The notes under the pieces are model-generated. The model had not been told where the DNA came from and did not search any database. It saw nothing but the letters and a program-made list of their open reading frames with translations. Shown here piece after piece: positions 7,756-15,300 of a stretch of DNA of 38,591 bases. This DNA comes from CAVWDI01 sp046259385 (lineage in GTDB: Bacteria; Chloroflexota; Anaerolineae; Anaerolineales; UBA4823). Location: the NCBI GenBank assembly GCA_046259385.1, contig JBJYWI010000218.1, forward strand, positions 1 through 38,591, in the 5' to 3' direction. Positions within the stretch are counted from its first letter, which is position 1. The number at the start of each line of letters is the position of its first letter. The translations under genes and the position numbers were made by a program.

Positions 7756-9147
7756 TTACTGAACTGCCTGAACGATCCCAGTAGATACAACCTCCCCGGC
7801 TTCCAAACCGGAGATAATCTCGGCCAAAGTGATATCCATCAATCCCACCTGCACAACCCTCAGTTTAGGCTCGCCGTTTTCCACTACAAACACGGCATAC
7901 TCCCCTGGATCTAACTCGCGCAGCGCTTCGATGGGAACCAGTACCGCGTTCTCTGCCCGACCAGCTATGATGTCCACCGTAGCGTTCAATCCCACCGGGA
8001 AATTCATCGTTGGATCCAGATCTTCCGGGTTTAACTGAACTACGGTTTTAACCGCCTGCACGTTGGAAACTTCTTCTAGCTCAGGGCTGATCGAGATCAC
8101 CTTCCCGGTATAGGTATTATCGGGTAATGCATCGAATACCACATCCGCTTCATAACCAACAGAAACCTTGTCCAGATCCGTCTCGTCCATGTACACATCC
8201 AAAGTGGGTTGGCTCAGATCTGCCAGGACAATAATCGGGTCGCTGCCAATCACCTCGCCGACATTCGCGGAGACCTCCAAAACGGTGGCATCAATGGGAG
8301 AGACCAGGTCGAGAACCGACTTTGTCTCCTTCGCAAGGGCGAGTTTCGCCTGTGCGTTTTCCAGTTCCGCTTCAGCCAGGGTGATTTCATCCGGCGCAGG
8401 TCCATCTTTGTATTTTTCATATTCCTCCCTGGCTTTATTCAGATTCGCCTCGGCGACTTCGAGGGCGTATTCGTATTCCAGTCGCTGAACTGCAGCGTTG
8501 TAATTGCTCTGAGCTTCATTCAGGTCTTCAAGCAGACGCTGGCGAGTTGCGTTATTTGAAGAAAGGTATTTATACGGTTCAAAAGCAGCCAAGGCTTCAT
8601 CCAGCCCTTGCCGCATCAAGTCCATCGCTTCGACCGTATCCAATCCCTGCAGGTATGTCGGCATAATATAATTATCGAGGTTATATTGGGCATCACGAAC
8701 CTCCCCGGAATAGAGATTGATGTCCGCCAGCGCATTAGTGCGCTCGATCTCAGCATTGCTGTAAAGTTCCTCCAGCGCCTGATTGGCTATGATCACTTCT
8801 AGTTCCGCTTCAGCAATTGTGGATTGGATGGATTCCTCGGATTCTTTTGTTTGCAAACGGGCGAGCAAGTCCCCCTTTAGAACCTGACCGCCTTCCGCTA
8901 CATTCAGTTCAATAAGTGTTCCGCTTTCATCAAATCCCAATCCGATCTCCGAATAGGGAACGACCTGCCCTGCGCCGCTGGCAAAAACCACCAGGTCTCC
9001 GCGGTGTGAAACTGCGGTCTGCATGGCTGGCTCATCGGAAGGGGCTGCCTCTGATGGCGCGATTTGGGTTGTGTAATAATAGTAACCGCCCGCAGCTAGT
9101 CCAATTATTACAACCAGAATAATCCAGAACGATTTCCTTTTTAACAT
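7756..9147 (-). CDS. HlyD/MacA-type membrane fusion (periplasmic adaptor) protein
   Basis: This 463-residue protein has an N-terminal transmembrane anchor (about residues 6-24). A lipoyl half-motif follows (VAEGGQVLKGDLLARLQ), then a long alpha-helical hairpin rich in Glu, Ala and Asn (about 95-265), the second lipoyl half (LVSPIDATVLEVSANVGEV) and beta-barrel plus membrane-proximal domains to the end. It is the adaptor that couples the ABC permease to its substrate outside the membrane. The ATG at 9147 is preferred because AGGAG lies 10 bases before it; an in-frame GTG at 9171 would place that ribosome site inside the gene. It is the first gene of the seven-gene operon. Confidence 0.93.
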   Translation of the reverse strand: MLKRKSFWIILVVIIGLAAGGYYYYTTQIAPSEAAPSDEPAMQTAVSHRGDLVVFASGAGQVVPYSEIGLGFDESGTLIELNVAEGGQVLKGDLLARLQTKESEESIQSTIAEAELEVIIANQALEELYSNAEIERTNALADINLYSGEVRDAQYNLDNYIMPTYLQGLDTVEAMDLMRQGLDEALAAFEPYKYLSSNNATRQRLLEDLNEAQSNYNAAVQRLEYEYALEVAEANLNKAREEYEKYKDGPAPDEITLAEAELENAQAKLALAKETKSVLDLVSPIDATVLEVSANVGEVIGSDPIIVLADLSQPTLDVYMDETDLDKVSVGYEADVVFDALPDNTYTGKVISISPELEEVSNVQAVKTVVQLNPEDLDPTMNFPVGLNATVDIIAGRAENAVLVPIEALRELDPGEYAVFVVENGEPKLRVVQVGLMDITLAEIISGLEAGEVVSTGIVQAVQ

Positions 9148-9189
9148 ATCTCCATAACTCCTGTGGTGCACCCTCTAAGAATCTCCCAT

Positions 9190-9223
9190 ATTTTATAAAA
9201 ACATTCTGCAGAACTTGTGCAGA
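9190..9223 (-). promoter_or_regulatory. Candidate OmpR-type direct repeat and promoter of the MacAB/two-component operon
   Basis: On the minus strand TCTGCA occurs at 9223-9218 and again at 9212-9207, an 11-bp period, which is the half-site spacing used by OmpR/PhoB regulators. An AT-rich box reading TATAAAAT (9197-9190) follows and can serve as -10, while no good -35 hexamer is present, as expected for an activator-dependent promoter. The same bases also form an inverted repeat (TCTGCA/TGCAGA), so a dimeric repressor site is an alternative. The adaptor-gene ATG lies about 43 bases further on. Confidence 0.45.
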
Positions 9224-9408
9224 TTCTGTTTAATCCTTATGAAGATTCAAACAGCGGATAATAGTTGTGCATTAAACCCAAAAAGATTAAAAAACTGGTT
9301 TCAATAGACGGGAAGAAATGCTCAATTCAGCGTAGACAACACCCATCGTGGGGAAGGTTTTCGAGAGTGTTATTCATAAAGGAAATACTACAATTATCTA
9401 CAACCTGA

Positions 9409-9792
9409 TTACCCCTTGATATAAGATAGGATCTGTTTGATAACACCGTCCTCAACCAGGAAAATATCAACCCCCCGGGAGGTCTTTTCTTCACCCGCTG
9501 CGCCTACCCACGTGGATTTCCAGCGCAATACGCAGCGCTCTCCGACGCTGAAAATCTCCTCGATTTCCCGGCTGACCTGTTCCCTTTTTTTGAAATACTC
9601 CCCCCAGTAAGAGGTCATTACTGCTTTCCCCGCGTACAATCCGCCATCAGGTGCTGGACTTGCGCTTTCGAAGGTGCAGTCGTCGCTGACAACATTCATC
9701 ATTCCTGTTAGATCCTGTCTTGTCAATGCCTTATGGTAATCAAGCGCAACCCGCATAGCTGATTCTAACTTAGATAACCTGACCGGACTCAT
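9409..9792 (-). CDS. NTF2-like / SnoaL-like domain protein
   Basis: This 127-residue protein has a fold pattern of the NTF2-like superfamily. An N-terminal helix (ALDYHKALTRQDLTGMM) comes first, then VVSDDCTFESASPAPDGGLYAGKAVMTSYWGEYF, then long strands ending RGVDIFLVEDGVIKQILSYIKG. Members of the SnoaL/ketosteroid-isomerase-like group bind small hydrophobic molecules or act as isomerases or stress proteins. No specific catalytic residue can be assigned here. GGAGG lies 12 bases before the ATG, a rather long spacing. The gene lies 123 bases downstream of the Cys-rich membrane protein gene on the same strand, so the two may be cotranscribed. Confidence 0.82.
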   Translation of the reverse strand: MSPVRLSKLESAMRVALDYHKALTRQDLTGMMNVVSDDCTFESASPAPDGGLYAGKAVMTSYWGEYFKKREQVSREIEEIFSVGERCVLRWKSTWVGAAGEEKTSRGVDIFLVEDGVIKQILSYIKG

Positions 9793-9915
9793 ATCGTTGA
9801 AAAACCTCCATTCGACTAAACCTTTTGCTTTTAAAAATCGGTTGGGTAACCCGACAGTAACTAAAAACCTTAAATCAAAGTAATTGGGTCAGAGATTGAG
9901 CTTATTCAAGTAAAT

Positions 9916-10434
9916 TCAATTCTTCAACCACAGATATTTTCGACAGCTCTGCCAGGCTTGACCGCCGGGACAGATATTCCGGTATCCGCATTTCTCACAC
10001 TGGGTTGGCATAAATAAAATAACATGAGCCGCTAAAAGCAGTAAATAAACCAGCACCAAATACCAGCCCCATTGCCAGATCCAGTAGAGCGGAAAAATCG
10101 CAGTTATCAGCACCATCATCTCAGCCGCGGCAGCGTTCCGGCGGAAGAATTTCTCATCAAACTGGCGGTTTTTATACAGAATGACTGACAGCAGATTTCC
10201 CAAATACACACCGCATAATGCCGGGCAATATTTTCCGCGGTACGGGCATCCAATGCAGCACCCCGCCTGGAAAAAATTTGTGATCAGGTACAGCGCAAAT
10301 AATATTAATGTTAAAAAAATTGAATAAGTTGAAAGTAGAAATGCCGTTCCAAAAAATACAACCAAGAAGGGAACCATTGAGAGACCGTACAGCCATTTAT
10401 CCCTGGCATTCCACTCGTAATTTAAGGGTTCCAT
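9916..10434 (-). CDS. Cys-rich four-helix membrane protein of unknown function
   Basis: I do not recognise this 172-residue protein. Two hydrophobic helices (about residues 15-33 and 37-52) precede a cysteine cluster, GCCIGCPYRGKYCPALCG, with five cysteines within about 15 residues. Two more helices (about 106-120 and 122-142) precede a second cluster, CEKCGYRNICPGGQAWQSC. The paired CxxC-type clusters beside membrane helices suggest bound metal, an iron-sulfur cluster or a redox disulfide system. Both clusters probably sit on the same side of the membrane. AAAGGA lies 6 bases before the ATG. The gene is followed by the NTF2-like gene on the same strand. Function is unknown. Confidence 0.8.
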   Translation of the reverse strand: MEPLNYEWNARDKWLYGLSMVPFLVVFFGTAFLLSTYSIFLTLILFALYLITNFFQAGCCIGCPYRGKYCPALCGVYLGNLLSVILYKNRQFDEKFFRRNAAAAEMMVLITAIFPLYWIWQWGWYLVLVYLLLLAAHVILFMPTQCEKCGYRNICPGGQAWQSCRKYLWLKN

Positions 10435-10516
10435 ATATCGTCCTTTCTTTTATGGCGCTTATACCATTCAAAAACCATACCTGTTTTTATGGCGGGATTT
10501 GGGTTAAATCCCCATT

Positions 10517-10738
10517 TTATATCTGGTCCGAATCCAGCGGTACAGCGGGTTTTTCTCCCAGAAAATATTCTTCGCGAAAATGGGTGCCGCGGCTTCTCTT
10601 ATTTCGAAGAGCAGCCCGCGCGACGACCATCCCTGCCAGGTCCGAATTACGCAATCCGATCAAACCACCCACTAGAGCGGTTTTGCGGTAATAGCCCTCG
10701 ATCTCCAACCACAGATGGCGCAGTTCCTCCGGGATCAC
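10517..10738 (-). pseudogene. Truncated C-terminal remnant of L-aspartate oxidase (NadB-like)
   Basis: The 73-residue frame carries only the C-terminal helical domain of the NadB/fumarate-reductase flavoprotein family. The order EIEGYY, LRNSDLAGMVVARAALRNK and SRGTHFREEY lines up by memory with E. coli NadB EIDEYY, LRNLVQVAELIVRCAMMRK and SRGLHFTLDY. The FAD-binding and capping domains, normally about 400 residues, are missing. An in-frame TGA sits four codons upstream of the GTG, and the 78 bases before that show no NadB-like text in any frame I read. No ribosome site fits the GTG. It is therefore most likely a decayed remnant rather than a working gene. Confidence 0.65.
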
Positions 10739-10908
10739 AGCCTTTGTTCAATCCATAGTATTATTTTAGTTTATCGATCGAGTTTCAGCCATTCTCCACA
10801 CGAATAGCAAGTTTTATGCTGCCAAAAAGGAATTATATCAACCAAATATCCGAGTTTCGTAAATGCCTCTCAGGACAGGGTGGGTTGCACTTTCTCCTCA
10901 TTGTTTCA

Positions 10909-10940
10909 GGTGCAACGCACTTGTTAAAGTGCATCGCACC
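10909..10940. promoter_or_regulatory. Long imperfect palindrome, likely operator of the MFS transporter gene
   Basis: Arms GGTGCAACGCACTT and AAGTGCATCGCACC pair at 12 of 14 positions around a 4-base centre (GTTA). A further half-site, GTTGCACTT, lies upstream at 10884-10892. The palindrome ends 15 bases before an extended -10-like box (TGGTAATAT, 10952-10960) and so covers the -35 position. This geometry suits a repressor of the MFS transporter gene that begins at 11011. No regulator gene lies next to it. Confidence 0.6.
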
Positions 10941-10951
10941 GTGTGGATGTA

Positions 10952-10960
10952 TGGTAATAT
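10952..10960 (+). promoter_or_regulatory. Extended -10 box for the MFS gene
   Basis: TGG followed by TAATAT forms an extended -10 element about 50 bases before the ATG at 11011. No convincing -35 hexamer lies 17 bases upstream; that stretch is occupied by the palindrome. Confidence 0.35.
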
Positions 10961-11010
10961 TCCCGAGTTCATGCAGGATTAATAAAATTTCACCACAAAG
11001 GAATTTCTCC

Positions 11011-12165
11011 ATGATTCGCAATCGAGCCATCCTCACCTTGAGCGCTTTCGGCGCGATGTTCTTCCTGGGTGTTGGCACCGCCATTATCGGGGCAGCCTCC
11101 CGCAACATCGGACTGACACCTTCACAGATTGGGCTGATGGTCTCAATCCAGAACGTAGGTTTCGTCATCTCAGTAGTGACGGTGGGATCCCTTGCAGACA
11201 GCGTACAGAAAACAAGACTGCTGGCAGGCGCAAGCCTGATCCTGGCGGTATCCTTTGCTCTTTTTTACTACCAGGACCCGTTCATTCTCAACCTGATAAT
11301 CATGCTTGCCATTGGATTAGGAATCGGCGGATACGAAGGCGCTGTAGACCCGCTGCTGCTGGAAATTTATAAAAGGCGTCAGAGCCTGGTCATATCGGTG
11401 AACCACTTTTTCGTGACATTCGGCGAACTGCTGATCGCACTCTACCTGATATTCTTGCAAATGGACTGGAGAAAAAGTATGGTGCAGTCAGCCGCGGCTG
11501 TTCTATTCCTTGCAATTATTTTCGTCCTCTCGCAGGGATCCGATAAGGCATCCAGAGGCGAAAGCCTGCGACGCAGATTCAATTTTCTAAAAAACCAGAA
11601 GCCGCTCCTGGTGCTTTTTTCCCTGGCAGCCTGCGCAGTCGGGGTCGAGCTAGCCCTGGTTGGGATGATCACCAGCTTCCTGATGGAATTTCACGGGTTC
11701 ACCCAGGTTACATCCAAACTCGGCCTGATCGTTTTCCTTGGCGGTGTCGCAGCCGGCAGGCTGATCCTGGGGCTGTTCACCCGCAGAGAGCTTTTGTACA
11801 AATCCATTCTGATCACTTTCGGGCTGACCGCACTCTGCATAGGGGCGCTGTTCTTCACTCCGCCGCTCTCTGCACTTACATACGTCCTGCTGTTTCTTTC
11901 CGGCGGCACCATTGCAATTATTTTCCCCCTGATCATCACCCTGACCGGTCTCAAATATCCCGAGATGTCAGGTACTGCTTTGGGCGTTCTCAAGCTGGGC
12001 ATCCCGGCAGGCGGGATTGTTGTCCCCTTTCTGTTGTCAATCCTGGCCAGCGCGCTTTCTTTCCAGATTTCACTTGCTCTGTTTCCGCTGGTCATGCTGG
12101 CGGGTCTGATCCTGGCGTATACCAATAAAGAAACGCTGGAAATCGGTTCCGGAAGCGCAAGCTGA
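11011..12165 (+). CDS. Major facilitator superfamily transporter
   Basis: This 384-residue protein has about twelve hydrophobic segments and an MFS motif-A-like loop, GSLADSVQKTRLL, after the second helix. A central cytoplasmic loop rich in charged residues (SQGSDKASRGESLRRRF, about residues 170-190) separates two six-helix halves. The repeat of motif A in the second half is GRLILGLFTRRELL. The overall look resembles the sugar/drug group of short MFS proteins (FucP-like), but the substrate is not readable. The ATG at 11011 is chosen because AAAGGA lies about 9 bases upstream and the protein then begins directly at TM1; the open frame extends to 10816 but that part crosses the palindromic operator and is not membrane-like. 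It is transcribed alone, facing the kinase-ATPase gene. Confidence 0.9.
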   Translation: MIRNRAILTLSAFGAMFFLGVGTAIIGAASRNIGLTPSQIGLMVSIQNVGFVISVVTVGSLADSVQKTRLLAGASLILAVSFALFYYQDPFILNLIIMLAIGLGIGGYEGAVDPLLLEIYKRRQSLVISVNHFFVTFGELLIALYLIFLQMDWRKSMVQSAAAVLFLAIIFVLSQGSDKASRGESLRRRFNFLKNQKPLLVLFSLAACAVGVELALVGMITSFLMEFHGFTQVTSKLGLIVFLGGVAAGRLILGLFTRRELLYKSILITFGLTALCIGALFFTPPLSALTYVLLFLSGGTIAIIFPLIITLTGLKYPEMSGTALGVLKLGIPAGGIVVPFLLSILASALSFQISLALFPLVMLAGLILAYTNKETLEIGSGSAS

Positions 12166-12341
12166 CCAGTTATTTCTCCCGTTTACAGAAACCGTTAAAG
12201 GATACCCGCCAAAAATCCATTTTATCAACGGTAACCGAAATCATCCCTGAACAATTTTCATGCCGGGCATACGAGAAAATGCCAATTGAAGAAAGTTTTC
12301 GCGATCTCGGAGTTCGCCGGAAGGATATCTGTCAGAGGGAG

Positions 12342-15300
12342 TTATGAATCCACCCCTAATTTTTCAAGTCCAGTTATTGTCCGATTGAGATCATAAACCG
12401 CATCCAGGGCAGCGAAAATCTGGTAGGCACGCTGCAGGTGGGCCGATGCTCCGCTCCCGTCAGGGCCTATTTCACCAGCAGCTAAATGGCTACCGATTTC
12501 ATAATGCGCAAGTCCCTGCTGGTAGCGAACATCCATTTCGGTTGCATAAGACAGGCTCTTAGACCATGACTGAAGTGCATTATCTTGCTTCCCGATAAGC
12601 CACTCGTATCTACCACGACACAGCCAGGATTGCGTCATGGCGAATGGAAACAAGCGGGCAAATGCCAGAAGCCTTTTGCAGGCTTGTTTTGTATGAATTA
12701 AATAATCACTGCGCTTTTCCTCATCCATTTCCAGCTCAGCTAATTCAAGATATACATTGGCGGTTCCCAAATATCCAAATATGTAACCAGGGCCGGACGG
12801 CCGGGAAATACCAGCAAGTAATCTTTCCAGCTCTTTAACTTCCAGAACAGCTGATTCAAAATCACCCAAGCGTACATAAGCTGTGGCTAATGACGACCGC
12901 AGCACCAGCCAGTCAAAGACCATCATCACATCACTGGGCGCAGAAGCGGATTCCTCCAATAACTGGATCACACCATCCATTTCGCCGCGATATAACTTTA
13001 CAGTCGCCTCCCAGTAAATGACAGCAGCCAGGAAGCCAGCATCACCTCTTTTCTGAGCAGATATCGCAATGCGCTTCACAAATTCAAGGCTGCGATTCCA
13101 TTCCCCCTTCACCAGTGCAATAATGAATAGCTGAGTCCAGGCAATCTCTTTTTCCCAGTGCTTACCAAGATCACCAGCCAGCTTAGCTGTATGCTGAAAA
13201 CTGTCTTCAGCGGTATCGAGAGAACCTAAGCCGAAATGATAAAAACCCAACATTAGTGATATCCACATGTCACTTTCAGCAGTGTATACTCTCCTTAGCA
13301 GCTTTTGAGATCTTCTTAGATACGATTCCGCCATTCTGCGTAACGGCACAAGACCCAGCATATACCCGGTTGTAGTATATGCCCGGGCCATTTCGGCGTT
13401 CAGTCCTGCTGATTCTGCAAGATTAAGGGATCGCAACCCGCAGTACGAGCTGATAAATGTGTCACTCTCTACCCCGGCTCTCATCGTAATATTTTCATAC
13501 ACAATAAACGCCTCACAAATTTCAGCTTGCTTCTCAGCCAACCTCCCGATGAAGAAGCTTGGAAAGGCACGATGTAAAAGCTGAATCACAGCCTGAGTTG
13601 CCATCCCATATGCAAGACCGACTTTGCTATCAGGCAATGTCCATTCCATTTGCGACAACGACCGCCTAAAGTGTACATTGCCCTCATTGAGCTGACTTAA
13701 CCACAAATGAGCCTGCCCGATATGCCGCTCCCAGCGAGCCATATAAATCGGATCAGCAGACGGATCCGCTGACCGGCCAGCCTGGAGTGCTTCACAAAGC
13801 ATTTCAATAGCTTCTGGTAACCGCCCCAGCACTTTAAGTAAATGCCATAAATCTTCTGAAAAATCCGCTGTCCGATTCCAATCCTGTTGTCCTGAAATCC
13901 AGATCCAGGCAATCCGCAGGTTATCCACTTCAGGTTTAATTTGATCAATCAGACCTGTATCGGATGACTCACGCCAGAGCAGAACAGCATTGTGAAGTTG
14001 TTCGTGATAATATCGGAAATGGTTTTCTTGGGTGGAGGACCATTCCCCCGGCATTTCCACCAACTTCCGGGCTGCGAACATCTGGATGAGGGCATGCATT
14101 GCATACCGATTCTCAGAATCTCTCGAAATTAAAGATTTATCAATCAATTGCGACAGTTGAGCTAACGATCCATGTGCAACCTGCAAAGCTGCTTCGAGAG
14201 TAAAACCGCCTCGAAAAACAGCCAGGCGGGAAAAAATCTTCTGCTCATCATTTGTAAGCGTCTGCCAGGAGGCTTCAAAAACCACGTTGATGCTTGCGTG
14301 GCGCGCTCTTTCACCACGAAGACCTGAATCTAGTACATCCAGGTTGGCATCGATCCGGTTTGATATATCTTCCAGGGTTAAGATGCGCAGTTGAGAGGCT
14401 GCCAATTCAATCGCCAGCGGCATTCCCTCCACTTTCTGGCAGAACTGCTGAACAAGCTTCCGATTCTCTCCCACATCCAATTTAAAAGAGGGGTTAACAT
14501 TTCTGGCTCTTAAACAGAATAAATCCGCCGCGCTTTCCTCAAACACATCCCCTCCAGTCTCCAATTCGCGTAAGGGAAGACCTTCGACCATAAACGCTTT
14601 TTCGCCAGAAATCCGCAGTAGTTCCCGGGAAGTCACCAGCAATCTGAGATCCGGTCCTGCAAACAGCAACCTTTCAATAATCTCGACTGTTTCAGCTGAC
14701 TTACCAGCTATTAACAACTGCTCCAGATTATCCAGAACAAGCAGCAGATTGCGAGGACGCAGGTAATCGAGAAGTTGGTCCTGAGGTGTGCGTCCTTCCA
14801 GGAAATTCAACCCGAGGGATCCAGCGATGGCAGGGACAACCCCGGATGGGTATCGGACAGGCAACAAAGGTACAAAATAAACACCGTGGCAGAATTTTTC
14901 CCATTGCCCGTCTGCAACCGCCAGCGCCAGACGGGTCTTACCAATGCCGCCCGGTCCGTTTAATGTCACTAACCGATTCTGCTCCAACAATTGCGTAACC
15001 GCTTCGACCTCGGATTTTCTACCGACCAGAGTATCCCCTCCAACGGGAAGATACCTGTCTGTCAATGATCCTTGAATCTCACAGGGCAGCTCGTTGTCCT
15101 TATCGGAAATTGCACGATCGCGGTCTGATGCAAGGACAAATTCAGGGGGTTGGTCGCGGTCATAAATACTGCTGACATTAACCGGCAATTTGATGCCGAA
15201 TTCAGTAAAAAAGCGCTTCAGATGGGCTGCAGCATAGATCAACCCGGCTAACCGTTCGAATGGGGGCAGGCTCCGTTTGTTACAGAAATTTAAACCAGCT

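Noticed and set aside
10816..11010. N-terminal extension of the MFS frame by 65 codons
   Set aside because: The extension crosses the palindromic operator and -10 box, is not membrane-like, and a better ribosome site precedes the ATG at 11011.
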